DNA of 48,174 bases, from contig DASCOT010000212.1 in assembly GCA_036012155.1 (NCBI GenBank), forward strand, positions 1 to 48,174, given 5' to 3'. Positions within the stretch are counted from its first letter, which is position 1. Every line of letters begins with the position of its first letter. The position numbers and the translations under genes were made by a program. The notes beneath the pieces were generated by a model, which had not been told where the DNA came from, made no database searches, and saw only the letters and a list, made by a program, of their open reading frames with translations. Positions 16,774 through 24,780 of the stretch are shown in pieces. Origin of the DNA: DASCOT01 sp036012155. Its GTDB lineage: Bacteria; Acidobacteriota; UBA890; WLXD01.

Positions 16774-17067
16774 ATGTTCGCGATGGCGATGGTGGCGATC
16801 CTGATCACGATGACTCTGGCGCTGCTCCGCGCCGCGCTCGGCCCGACCGTGTACGACCGTGTGATGGCCGTGAACAGTTTCGGCACCGCCACCGTCTTGT
16901 TTATCGCTGTGCTGGGTTTCTTGAACGGCCGACCCGATTTTCTCGACCTGGCGCTGGTGTACGCGGGGATCAACTTCATCGGCACGCTCGCCGTGCTCAA
17001 GTACTTCAAATACGGCGACCTGGCCGAAGTGACCGACCACGAGTCGGCGAACACCGAGGGGGCGTAG
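16774..17067 (+). CDS. mnhF: Mrp antiporter subunit F
   Basis: Integral membrane subunit of 97 aa with three transmembrane helices. The family core ALGPTVYDRVMAVNSFGTAT and the GRPDFLDLALVYA segment are typical of MrpF/MnhF. The ATG directly follows the mnhE stop. The tail is hydrophilic. It is part of the small-subunit core (E, F, G) that packs beside the antiporter-like subunits. Confidence 0.93.
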   Translation: MFAMAMVAILITMTLALLRAALGPTVYDRVMAVNSFGTATVLFIAVLGFLNGRPDFLDLALVYAGINFIGTLAVLKYFKYGDLAEVTDHESANTEGA

Positions 17068-17074
17068 CGCGCTG

Positions 17075-17410
17075 ATGAACGCGATCGACATGCTCAGCTG
17101 GGTGCTGCTTGCGGGCGGCTCTTTCTTCTGTGTCGCGGGGGCGCTCGGTCTTTACCGGCTGCCGGATTTCTACACCCGGTTGCACGGCGCTGGTGTCATC
17201 GACACGCTGGGCGCCGCGCTTATTCTCCTCGGCTTGATGCTGCAGGCGGGGCTTTCGCTTGTAGCTGCGAAGCTCGTCTTCATCTTCTTCATGATTTACT
17301 TAACCAGCCCGACCGCGACCCACGCGATCGCCCAGGCGGCCCACAGCCGCGGCTTGGAGCCGATGCTGGACGAAAAGGACGGTGAGACATCGACAGCATC
17401 ATCGACCTAG
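17075..17410 (+). CDS. mnhG: Mrp antiporter subunit G
   Basis: Membrane subunit of 111 aa with three transmembrane helices and the MrpG/PhaG signature GLYRLPDFYTRLHGAGVIDTLG. The family is required for antiport and for assembly of the complex. Its 3' end overlaps the region encoding the start of the next gene by at least 8 codons if that gene begins upstream of 17422, as homology suggests. Confidence 0.93.
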   Translation: MNAIDMLSWVLLAGGSFFCVAGALGLYRLPDFYTRLHGAGVIDTLGAALILLGLMLQAGLSLVAAKLVFIFFMIYLTSPTATHAIAQAAHSRGLEPMLDEKDGETSTASST

Positions 17411-17421
17411 TCCTACTGGCG

Positions 17422-17943
17422 TTGCTGGTGGCGACAGCGGTGCGCATCGCCCGGCTTCGCGGGCTGTTCTCGGCGGCGATTGTCGCCGGAATCTACAGCC
17501 TGTTGGGTGCGTGCTGGATGAGCGTGCTCGACCAGCCCGATGTGGCATTCACCGAGGCCTCGGTCGGTGCGGGAATCTCGACGGTCCTCATCCTCGTCAC
17601 CCTGTCGCTGACGACCGCGGAGGAGAGGGAGCCCGAGCACACGCCGTTGCTGCCGTTGATCGTCATCCTGATCACCGGCGCGGCGCTGGTTTACGGCACC
17701 ATCGACATGCCGCGACTCGGCGATCCCGACGCCCAGGCACACAGCCACGTGGCGCCTCGCTACATCGACGAGTCGCCGCACGAAGTGGAGGTGCCTAACC
17801 TGGTAACCGCCGTGCTGGCGAGCTATCGCGGCTACGACACCCTGGGTGAGACAGCCGTGATCTTCACGGCCGGCGTCGGGGTGTTGATCCTACTGGGGGG
17901 CGCACGGCGTCGTCGTTGGGTGGCCGGCGAGGACGACGAATGA
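17422..17943 (+). CDS. stand-alone MrpA C-terminal-type subunit (DUF4040 plus MbhE-like part)
   Basis: Membrane protein equivalent to the C-terminal third of MrpA, or to MbhD plus MbhE of membrane-bound hydrogenases. The first part (ARLRGLFSAAIVAGIYSLLG ... DVAFTEASVGAGISTVL) is DUF4040. The last part (NLVTAVLASYRGYDTLGETAVIF) matches the end of MrpA. It has about five membrane helices. The recorded start is a TTG at 17422, the only canonical codon available. It cuts the first helix in half, while the same frame continues upstream in coding-like sequence to a stop at 17383-17385. An ATC at 17389, next to GGTGAG, would give a complete helix (DSIIDLVLLALLVATAV). The stop overlaps the next ATG by 4 nt. 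Confidence 0.85.
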   Translation: MLVATAVRIARLRGLFSAAIVAGIYSLLGACWMSVLDQPDVAFTEASVGAGISTVLILVTLSLTTAEEREPEHTPLLPLIVILITGAALVYGTIDMPRLGDPDAQAHSHVAPRYIDESPHEVEVPNLVTAVLASYRGYDTLGETAVIFTAGVGVLILLGGARRRRWVAGEDDE

Positions 17944-18359
17944 AGCGCCAGAGCATTCCCCGCGTCGCCGCCAAGCTGCTCATTCCTTACATACTCCTGT
18001 ACGCCCTTTACGTTCAATGGCACGGTGACTATGGGCCGGGGGGCGGGTTCCAGGCCGGGGTTATCTTCGCCGCCGGCATCATTCTCTATGCAATCGTCTT
18101 CGACCTGCGTGCTTGCCAGCGAGCGTTCAGCCCGCGGATCGCCCACCTGCTGATTCCGCTGGGGCTATTGCTGTATATCGGTGTCGGCGTGGTCGCCATG
18201 CTGAAAGGCGGCACCTTTCTCAACTACAGCGTGCTGGAGCACGATCCGGTGCACGGCCAGCACCTCGGCATCTTGCTCGTCGAGCTCGGCGTCGGGACGA
18301 CGGTCGCCGGGGTGATGATCTCGATCTTCTACGCCTTCGGCGAGGCGGTACGTAGCTGA
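17940..18359 (+). CDS. mnhB: Mrp antiporter subunit B (MnhB domain)
   Basis: Membrane subunit of 139 aa with four helices. The motif DYGPGGGFQAGVIFAAGIIL, with its glycine run, is the MnhB family hallmark. The ATG at 17940 overlaps the preceding stop (ATGA) and replaces a longer upstream frame. The stop overlaps mnhC (TGATG). MrpB in characterised systems is essential for cation/proton exchange. Confidence 0.92.
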   Translation: MKRQSIPRVAAKLLIPYILLYALYVQWHGDYGPGGGFQAGVIFAAGIILYAIVFDLRACQRAFSPRIAHLLIPLGLLLYIGVGVVAMLKGGTFLNYSVLEHDPVHGQHLGILLVELGVGTTVAGVMISIFYAFGEAVRS

Positions 18360-18715
18360 TGGTTGAGCTGCTAGGGCTGTACAACTACTGGGTGGTCATC
18401 GTGTTGATGATGACCGGCTTCTACATCGTCGTGGCGCGCGACAATCTCATCAAGAAGGTCATCGGTCTCAGTATTTTTCAGACCTCGGTGTTCCTGCTCT
18501 TCATCACTGTCGGCAAGGTGGATGGCGGCACGGCGCCGATTGTCGCCGAGGGCTTCGAGATCTACTCCAACCCGCTTCCAGGCGTTCTAATCCTCACCGC
18601 CATTGTCGTCGGCGTGGCCACGACCGCCGTGGCCCTGGGGCTCGTCGTGCGCATCAACGAGGAGTACGGGACGATCGAGGAAGGCGAGATTCACGTTCAG
18701 GATGTAGAGGCTTGA
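18359..18715 (+). CDS. mnhC: Mrp antiporter subunit C (NuoK-like)
   Basis: Three-helix subunit of 118 aa homologous to NuoK of complex I and to MbhG. It shows LYNYWVVIVLMMTGFYIVV, the segment KVIGLSIFQTSVFLLFI, and a loop with the conserved NPLPGVLILTAIVVGVA. Charged residues within helices 2 and 3 form part of the ion path in the family. It is coupled to mnhB and mnhD by one-base TGATG overlaps. Confidence 0.93.
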   Translation: MVELLGLYNYWVVIVLMMTGFYIVVARDNLIKKVIGLSIFQTSVFLLFITVGKVDGGTAPIVAEGFEIYSNPLPGVLILTAIVVGVATTAVALGLVVRINEEYGTIEEGEIHVQDVEA

Positions 18716-20202
18716 TGGAGAGCCATCTCCCCATCCTGGTCGTCCTCGTGCCGCTGCTGGCTGCTCCCGTGTGCCTGATGCTGCGCCACCGCGCCCTGGT
18801 GACCGGTTTCGCCATCGCGGTCACCTGGGTGACCTTTGCGACCTCGGTGCTGCTGATGCTCCGCGTCCTCGAGCAGGGCATCCTTTCCTACGAGCTCGGG
18901 GGCTGGCCGCCCCCGTGGGGCATCGAGTACCGGATTGATCTGCTCAACGCCTTCGTGCTGATTCTGGTGGCCGGCATCGGTGCGATCGTCGCCACCTGGT
19001 CGCCGGCGAGCATCTCGGTGGAGCTGCCGCGCTACCGGCGCCACTACCTCTTCTACACGGCCTACCTTCTGTGTCTGACCGGCTTGCTCGGCATCGCCGC
19101 CACCGGCGACCTCTTCAACGTCTTCGTGTTCCTGGAGATCTCGGCGCTGTCGTCGTACGTGCTGATCAGCATGGGGCAGGATCGGCGTGCCCTCACTTCA
19201 GCCTACCAATACCTCATCATGGGCACGCTCGGCGCCACCTTCATCCTGATCGGCATCGGCCTGCTCTACATGATGACGGGAACGCTGAACATGGCTGACA
19301 TGGCCGTGCAGCTCGAAGCGGTGCGCGACACCCGCACGGTGCTGGTCGCCTTCGGGTTCTTCGTCGTTGGCATCAGCGTGAAGATGGCTCTCTTTCCGCT
19401 GCATTTGTGGCTCCCCAACGCGTACGCGTACGCCCCGTCGGTTGTTACCGCCTTCATCGCTGCCACGGCGACCAAGGTCTCCGTCTACATCCTGCTGCGC
19501 TTTTTCCTCACGGTCTTCGGGTACGAGTTCGCCTTCGAGTCGATGCAACTCTGGGTGTTCCTGATGCCCCTCGCCCTGGTGGGCATTGTTACGGCGTCGC
19601 TGGTGGCGATCTTTCAGAACAACATCAAGCGCATGCTGGCGTACTCGAGCGTGGCCCAGATCGGCTACATGGTTCTGGGCATCAGTTTCGCGTCGGTCAA
19701 CGGGCTGACCGGAGGCATCGTTCACCTCTTCAACCACGGCTTGATGAAGTGCGCCCTGTTTCTGGCGATGGGCTGTATCGTCATGCGCTGCGGGTCGGTT
19801 CACATCGACGAGCTAAGGGGCCTTGGCCGTCGCATGCCGTGGACGATGGCTGCTTTCGTTGCCGGAGGTCTCAGCCTCATCGGTGTGCCGCTGACGGTGG
19901 GCTTCATCTCCAAGTGGTACCTGGTGCTGGCCGCACTCGAGCAGGGCCTGTGGCCGGTCGCCGCGGTGGTGCTGTTCAGCTCGCTGCTCGCCGCCGTTTA
20001 TATCTGGAGGGTCGTCGAGGTTGCCTACTTCGACGAGCCACAGGCGGGCGACGGTGAGGGCGCGGTCACCGAGGCACCACTTTCGCTTCTGCTTCCCATG
20101 TGGGCGCTGGTGATCGCCATCTTCTACTTTGGCACCAGCACCGAGGTGACCGCCGGCATCGCCCGGATGGCGGCAGAATCTCTGTTGGGGATCTCACCGT
20201 GA
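18715..20202 (+). CDS. mnhD: Mrp antiporter subunit D, first D-type copy
   Basis: Large antiporter-like subunit of 495 aa with about 14 helices (NuoM/NuoN/MrpD family). The proton-path residues are conserved: Glu141 in FVFLEISALS, Lys223 in GISVKMALFPLH and Lys254 in TATKVSVY, close to the numbering of Bacillus MrpD (Glu137, Lys219). A broken helix region around HLFNHGLMKCALFL follows. The ATG at 18715 overlaps the mnhC stop; a TTG one codon earlier is not needed. The order B-C-D is that of classical mrp operons. Confidence 0.94.
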   Translation: MESHLPILVVLVPLLAAPVCLMLRHRALVTGFAIAVTWVTFATSVLLMLRVLEQGILSYELGGWPPPWGIEYRIDLLNAFVLILVAGIGAIVATWSPASISVELPRYRRHYLFYTAYLLCLTGLLGIAATGDLFNVFVFLEISALSSYVLISMGQDRRALTSAYQYLIMGTLGATFILIGIGLLYMMTGTLNMADMAVQLEAVRDTRTVLVAFGFFVVGISVKMALFPLHLWLPNAYAYAPSVVTAFIAATATKVSVYILLRFFLTVFGYEFAFESMQLWVFLMPLALVGIVTASLVAIFQNNIKRMLAYSSVAQIGYMVLGISFASVNGLTGGIVHLFNHGLMKCALFLAMGCIVMRCGSVHIDELRGLGRRMPWTMAAFVAGGLSLIGVPLTVGFISKWYLVLAALEQGLWPVAAVVLFSSLLAAVYIWRVVEVAYFDEPQAGDGEGAVTEAPLSLLLPMWALVIAIFYFGTSTEVTAGIARMAAESLLGISP

Positions 20203-21716
20203 GCCCGCAGCTGGCCATCTACGCCGCGGTTGGCCTGCCGTTGGTCGGCGCCGGGCTTGTCGTCGCACTGCACCGCTGGCCGAACCTGCGTGAGGCGGCC
20301 AGCCTGACCACCGGTGGCGCCCTACTCACCGTAGTGCTCACGTTGTTGCCCGTGGTGCAGGCCGGGGGTCGCCCGGAGGCCAACGCAGTGGAAGTGATGG
20401 CCGGCCTCTGGATGGCCTTCAAGGTCGAGCCGCTCGGGATGCTCTTCGCCCTGGTGGCCTCGGGTCTGTGGATCGTTACCACGGCGTATTCGATCGGATA
20501 CATGCGTGGGCACCAGGAGGGCGACCAGACGCGTTTCTACGCCTGTTTCGCCGTCGCGATCTCGGCCGCCATAGGCGTCGCTTTCGCTGCCAACCTGCTG
20601 ACCCTGTTCATCTTCTACGAGGTGTTGACCCTTTCGACCTACCCTCTGGTCACCCACCATCGAACCGAAGCTGCGAGACGGGGAGGGAGGCTTTATCTGG
20701 GCATCCTGCTGAGCACGTCGGTTGCGTTTCTGCTGTTCGCGATTATCTGGACGTGGTACCTGGCGGGGGCACTCGATTTCCGTCCGGGCGGCATCCTTGC
20801 CGGGACGGCCGACGAAGCTACCCTCGCCGTGTTGCTGGGGCTCTTCGCCTTCGGAACGGGCAAGGCGGCGCTGATGCCGTTCCATCGCTGGCTGCCGGCG
20901 GCGATGGTGGCCCCCACTCCGGTGAGCGCGCTTCTCCACGCGGTCGCCGTGGTCAAGGTCGGCGTGTTCACGGTTATGAAGATCGCCGTTTACATCTTCG
21001 GGCTCGAGTTGCTTACGGACACGGGCTTGAGTACGTGGCTCATGTACGTGGCCGCGTTCACGATCTTGGCGGCCTCGCTCGTTGCCCTGACGAAAGACAA
21101 CCTGAAGGCGCGCCTGGCCTACTCGACGGTGAGCCAGCTCGCATACATCGTGCTCGGCGCCGCGCTCGCGACGAGCGCCGGTGTGCTGGGCGGCAGTATG
21201 CATATCGCCATGCACGCCTTCGGCAAGATCACGCTTTTCTTCTGCGCCGGCGCGATTTATGTGGCGGCCCACAAGACCGAGATCAGCGACATGAACGGGA
21301 TCGGTCGCGCCATGCCGATCACCATGACGGCCTTCTTCATCGGCTCGCTCAGCGTCATCGGCCTGCCGCCGTTCGGCGGCGCATGGAGCAAGTGGTTCCT
21401 GGCGCTCGGAGCTCTCGAAGCGGAGAAGGTCATCTTCGTTGCCGTTCTGATGATTAGCTCACTTCTGAACGTCGCCTATTTGCTGTCGATTGTGGCGCGG
21501 GCTTTTTTCGTCGCCCCACCAGACTCAGTGGCCATCGGAGACGGGGTCGACGGTGTACCCCAGGGTGCGGCGCTCGCAGCAAACGGTGGATCGTCGATCA
21601 AGGAAGCGCCGTTCTTCTGTATGGTGGCGCTGTGCACAACGGCCGCAGGTTGTCTGGTCCTATTCTTCTTCGCCGATGACGTCTATCGGCTGCTTCTCCC
21701 GATCGTGAGTCTGTAG
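20199..21716 (+). CDS. antiporter-like subunit, second D-type copy
   Basis: Second NuoL/M/MrpD-type proton-translocating subunit, 505 aa from a GTG at 20199 that overlaps the mnhD stop (GTGA). The frame is open further upstream but without homology. It keeps the key residues: Glu141 (IFYEVLTLS), Lys222 (FGTGKAALMPFHRWLP) and Lys253 (AVVKVGVF). The helix-break histidine region reads GSMHIAMHAFGKITLFF. The final 50 residues include a Gly/Ala loop and a last helix. It could stand in for the missing N-terminal antiporter domain of MrpA or be an extra MrpD. Confidence 0.88.
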   Translation: MSPQLAIYAAVGLPLVGAGLVVALHRWPNLREAASLTTGGALLTVVLTLLPVVQAGGRPEANAVEVMAGLWMAFKVEPLGMLFALVASGLWIVTTAYSIGYMRGHQEGDQTRFYACFAVAISAAIGVAFAANLLTLFIFYEVLTLSTYPLVTHHRTEAARRGGRLYLGILLSTSVAFLLFAIIWTWYLAGALDFRPGGILAGTADEATLAVLLGLFAFGTGKAALMPFHRWLPAAMVAPTPVSALLHAVAVVKVGVFTVMKIAVYIFGLELLTDTGLSTWLMYVAAFTILAASLVALTKDNLKARLAYSTVSQLAYIVLGAALATSAGVLGGSMHIAMHAFGKITLFFCAGAIYVAAHKTEISDMNGIGRAMPITMTAFFIGSLSVIGLPPFGGAWSKWFLALGALEAEKVIFVAVLMISSLLNVAYLLSIVARAFFVAPPDSVAIGDGVDGVPQGAALAANGGSSIKEAPFFCMVALCTTAAGCLVLFFFADDVYRLLLPIVSL

Positions 21717-21722
21717 CCACCC

Positions 21723-22034
21723 ATGCACGACGACAACAGCATCGACAGCCAAGCGAAGCGCTCGCACGACGACCCGATCGAGCCGGTGGCGGGCGAGAAG
21801 AAGTACTGGATCGACGATCTGCGAAATGTCGGCAAGATTTACCGTGCCCTTTGGATCGTCTGCGGCCTCCTTGTCGCGGCCGACCTGCTGTACGAGAAAC
21901 ACGTCGAGTTCCCGATCGAGCACCTTTTCGGGTTCTTCGGCTTCTACGGCTTCGTCTCCTGTGTGTTGCTTGTTCTGGCTGCGAAGCAGCTGCGCAAGAT
22001 CGTCGGCCGGGGCGAGGACTACTATGATCGATAG
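21723..22034 (+). CDS. small two-helix membrane protein in the Mrp operon
   Basis: Unrecognised 103-aa protein. A hydrophilic, charged N-terminus of about 35 residues (with DDPIEPVAGEKKYWIDD) precedes two hydrophobic segments: about residues 42-57 (ALWIVCGLLVAADLLY) and about 66-88 (HLFGFFGFYGFVSCVLLVLAA). It ends with a basic/acidic tail (KQLRKIVGRGEDYYDR). It lies 6 bp after the second D-type gene and overlaps the third by 11 nt, so it is surely co-expressed and probably an accessory subunit linking the two large subunits. No function is assigned. Confidence 0.8.
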   Translation: MHDDNSIDSQAKRSHDDPIEPVAGEKKYWIDDLRNVGKIYRALWIVCGLLVAADLLYEKHVEFPIEHLFGFFGFYGFVSCVLLVLAAKQLRKIVGRGEDYYDR

Positions 22035-23715
22035 CCTTCCGCCCGGCTGGCTCCTGATCTTTGGGGGGTTGCTGGTTCCGCTGCTCCGCGGGCGCGTGCG
22101 GTCAGCCTACATGCTCCTTCTCCCGGCGCTGGGCTTGCTTCAGTTGCTGGTGATCTCGCACGGGAACCTCCTACAGGTCTCCGTCTTCGACTACTCCTTG
22201 ACGCCCGTCCGCGTCGATCGGCTGAGCCTCGTGTTCGGCTACATCTTCCACATCGCTGCGTTCATCGGGATGATCTTCGCCCTTCGGGTCAAGGACACCG
22301 TCCAACACGTCGCGGCGTTCGCCTATGCCGGCAGCGCCATCGGCGCGGTGTTCGCGGGCGACTTGATCACGCTCTTCGTTTATTGGGAGCTCGCCGCGAT
22401 CTCATCCGTTTTCTTGATCTGGGCACGCCGCAGCGAGCGATCGTACCGGGCCGGCATGCGGTACTTGATCTTCCAGATAACATCCGGCGTGCTGCTCCTT
22501 GCCGGGGCCCTGGCACACGTTCACGAGACCGGATCGCTCGCGTTCGACTATCTGGGGCTCAACGGTCTGGGCGGCTCGCTCATTTTCATCGCCTTCGGCA
22601 TCAAGTGTGCCTTCCCGCTGCTGCACAATTGGCTCGAGGACGCCTACCCGGAGGCCACCGTGACCGGCACGGTGTTTCTGAGTGCCTTCACCACCAAGAT
22701 GGCAGTCTACGCTCTCGCGCGAGGCTACCCCGGGACCGAGTTGCTAGTATGGATCGGCGCCGCGATGACCGCCTTTCCGATCTTCTTCGCCGTGATCGTC
22801 AACGATCTCCGTCGGGTGCTTACCTACAGCATGAACAATCAGCTGGGGTTCATGGTCGTCGGGGTCGGCATCGGCACCAACCTGGCACTCAACGGCGCTG
22901 CCGCCCACGCGTTCGCCGACATTCTCTTCAAGGGCGTGCTTTTCATGTCGATGGGGGCGGTGTTGCTACGCACCGGGACGATCAAGGGCTCCGAGCTCGG
23001 CGGACTCTATAAATCGATGCCATGGACGACCGGCTTCTGTATCGTCGGGGCAGCCTCAATCTCGGCGTTTCCGCTCTTCAGCGGCTTCGCCACCAAGTCA
23101 TTGATCATCTCGGCGACCGCCGAGAACCACTACACATTCGTCTATTTCGTGCTGCTGTTCGCATCGGCGGGCGTCTTCCACCATTCCGGCATCAAGATTC
23201 CCTATTTCGCTTTCTTCGCACACGACTCGGGAATTCGCTGCAAAGAGGCGCCGCGCAACATGCTGATCGCTATGGGACTGGCCGCCGCGCTATGCATTGG
23301 CATCGGTGTCTTCCCGGCGATGCTTTACGGCGTGTTGCCCTTTCCGGTTGACTACGAACCGTACACGGCAACTCATGTCATCTCGCAGGTCCAGCTTCTG
23401 TTCTGGTCCGCCGTCGCTTTCGCTTGGCTAAACTGGGTCGGGCTGTATCCCCCGGAGCTGAGGTCGGTCAACCTAGACAGTGACTGGATCTACAGGCGCC
23501 TCGTGCCGAGCACACTCGGGCCCCTGGTGCGCGGTGGCGCCCGCCTCTGGACCGGAGTGCTGGAGGGAGCGGGGCGGCGCATTACCGCCACCTTGCAGAC
23601 GGTGCACCGGTATCATGGGCCGGAGGGGATCCTGGAGCGCACTTGGCCGACCGGCAGCATGGCATTGTGGGTTGCCGTCCTCCTGGCGATGTTGCTGCTT
23701 CTCTATCTCTCTTGA
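22024..23715 (+). CDS. antiporter-like subunit, third D-type copy
   Basis: Third NuoL/M/MrpD-type subunit, 563 aa, the longest of the three. The ATG at 22024 overlaps the small membrane gene by 11 nt. The ion-path residues are kept: Glu122 (FVYWELAAIS), Lys194 (FGIKCAFPLLHNWL) and Lys225 (AFTTKMAVYA). The helix-break region reads AAAHAFADILFKGVLFMSMG. A C-terminal extension after about residue 440 has amphipathic segments (DWIYRRLVP and a stretch rich in Arg and Gly) and a terminal helix, similar to other stand-alone MrpD-like proteins. It closes the run of antiporter genes. Confidence 0.88.
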   Translation: MIDSLPPGWLLIFGGLLVPLLRGRVRSAYMLLLPALGLLQLLVISHGNLLQVSVFDYSLTPVRVDRLSLVFGYIFHIAAFIGMIFALRVKDTVQHVAAFAYAGSAIGAVFAGDLITLFVYWELAAISSVFLIWARRSERSYRAGMRYLIFQITSGVLLLAGALAHVHETGSLAFDYLGLNGLGGSLIFIAFGIKCAFPLLHNWLEDAYPEATVTGTVFLSAFTTKMAVYALARGYPGTELLVWIGAAMTAFPIFFAVIVNDLRRVLTYSMNNQLGFMVVGVGIGTNLALNGAAAHAFADILFKGVLFMSMGAVLLRTGTIKGSELGGLYKSMPWTTGFCIVGAASISAFPLFSGFATKSLIISATAENHYTFVYFVLLFASAGVFHHSGIKIPYFAFFAHDSGIRCKEAPRNMLIAMGLAAALCIGIGVFPAMLYGVLPFPVDYEPYTATHVISQVQLLFWSAVAFAWLNWVGLYPPELRSVNLDSDWIYRRLVPSTLGPLVRGGARLWTGVLEGAGRRITATLQTVHRYHGPEGILERTWPTGSMALWVAVLLAMLLLLYLS

Positions 23716-23725
23716 CGCCGCACCG

Positions 23726-23818
23726 GTGGGCCTGAGAGCGATCGACGTGGCGCTCTGGTCGGCGACTCTCCTGGTGTCCTGCCGAATGCTGGAGCTGCTG
23801 ATGCGGTATCCGCTCTGA
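23726..23818 (+). CDS. possible 30-aa membrane micro-ORF
   Basis: A GTG-started frame gives MGLRAIDVALWSATLLVSCR followed by MLELLMRYPL: one hydrophobic helix of about 18 residues with flanking Arg. Its stop overlaps the next ATG (TGATG at 23816-23820), and it begins 10 bp after the third D-type gene. The coupling suggests translation, but the ORF is too short to prove it, and the same frame extends upstream without meaning. It could simply be a leader. Confidence 0.35.
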   Translation: MGLRAIDVALWSATLLVSCRMLELLMRYPL

Positions 23819-24195
23819 TGCCGACGGCGTGCTCCTACCTCGGCAGGGAGAACTCCGTCGACCTGATTCGCGACTCGTTCGCGTCTGTACTCGAGCACCG
23901 GGGATACCACCTCGAGGTCGGAGCCTCTGGACTGAGTGGCCCGCACCTTTACCAGTATCGCCGCGACACCGCGGCCGTCACCTTGCGGGTTGATGACACC
24001 GCTGGAGAGAAGTGGGAAGCGCACATCACTGTAGAGGTTGACGCGTTCACCGGCGAGGTCGAGGCGATCGTCACCGAAGCGGTAACTCGCTTGCTTGCCG
24101 ACCTTTCGACACGGCTGATAGAATCCGTTTCCGATGGGTCTTGTCGCTCTTCCGTGGCGCGGGAGCTCAGCCGCGTGATCGCCGCGCTCGAGTGA
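23818..24195 (+). CDS. hypothetical protein, 125 aa
   Basis: Not recognised. Soluble 125-aa protein without signal peptide or membrane helix. The N-terminal half has a mixed alpha/beta pattern (SFASVLEHRGYHLEVG ... HLYQYRRDTAAVTLRVDD). The C-terminal half is mostly helical (TEAVTRLLADLSTRLIESV ... LSRVIAALE). Codon usage is like that of its neighbours. It is coupled to the micro-ORF by TGATG and precedes the ATP synthase operon by 132 bp, so it is probably the last gene of the antiporter transcript. Confidence 0.65.
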   Translation: MPTACSYLGRENSVDLIRDSFASVLEHRGYHLEVGASGLSGPHLYQYRRDTAAVTLRVDDTAGEKWEAHITVEVDAFTGEVEAIVTEAVTRLLADLSTRLIESVSDGSCRSSVARELSRVIAALE

Positions 24196-24258
24196 CACCG
24201 GCGGGTGTTGTTCGTCAGCCGCCGTTCTCCGGCACCTGTGCTGTCTCCGCCTCTACCC

Positions 24259-24288
24259 TTGCAAACTACGCTTGCCTGGCGCTATCGA
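24259..24288 (+). promoter_or_regulatory. candidate promoter of the atp operon (TTGCAA-N18-TATCGA)
   Basis: TTGCAA (24259-24264) and TATCGA (24283-24288) are spaced by 18 nt, within the 132-bp gap before the first ATP synthase gene. This would give a leader of about 33 nt. The match is moderate. Confidence 0.3.
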
Positions 24289-24327
24289 CAGGGCCACAGC
24301 TAATCGGCAGCTGAGACCGAAATCTCG

Positions 24328-24780
24328 ATGGACAACTTCCCACATTTGCCCACAATCGCACTCGTCGCCGCGGCGGTCGTCGCTGTGGTCATCATCGCCA
24401 ATCGGTGGGTGTTCGGACCGCTCAACGTGATCCTCGCGCGGCGACAGACGGAGATCGACGAGGCCGGCGAAGCGTTCGCCGACGCCACGCGGATTCAGGA
24501 AGAGCGGCTTGCCGAGGTGGAAGCGAGAGTTGCCCAGGCGCGGAAAGAGGCCTACGCGATTCGAGAGGCGGCCCACGGCGAGGCGCGCGCCGAACGCGAC
24601 CGCGTGTTGGGCGAAGCACGCGCCGAAGCGGCACGCAAAGTAGAAGAAGCGAAGGCGGCGATCGATGAGCAAATCGAACAGGCGCGGCTCCAGTTGGAAG
24701 CCGACGCCGGCGATCTCGCCAAGCGCATCGCCGACCGGATCCTATCGCGACCGGTGGGCAGCGGAGGCAACGAGAGTTGA
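24328..24780 (+). CDS. atpF': ATP synthase F0 subunit b'
   Basis: Peripheral stalk subunit of F1F0 ATP synthase, 150 aa. One N-terminal membrane helix (about residues 8-25, TIALVAAAVVAVVIIANRW) and the motif FGPLNVILARRQTEIDEA are followed by a long charged coiled coil rich in Ala, Glu and Arg. It differs from the next gene product, so the pair forms a b/b' heterodimer as in photosynthetic bacteria and many deltaproteobacteria. The stop overlaps the atpF start (TTGA). Confidence 0.88.
   Translation: MDNFPHLPTIALVAAAVVAVVIIANRWVFGPLNVILARRQTEIDEAGEAFADATRIQEERLAEVEARVAQARKEAYAIREAAHGEARAERDRVLGEARAEAARKVEEAKAAIDEQIEQARLQLEADAGDLAKRIADRILSRPVGSGGNES

Noticed and set aside
17744..17759. GCCACGTGGC in the antiporter operon as parS
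   Set aside because: The flanking bases do not match TGTT...AACA; the 8-bp core alone is expected by chance.
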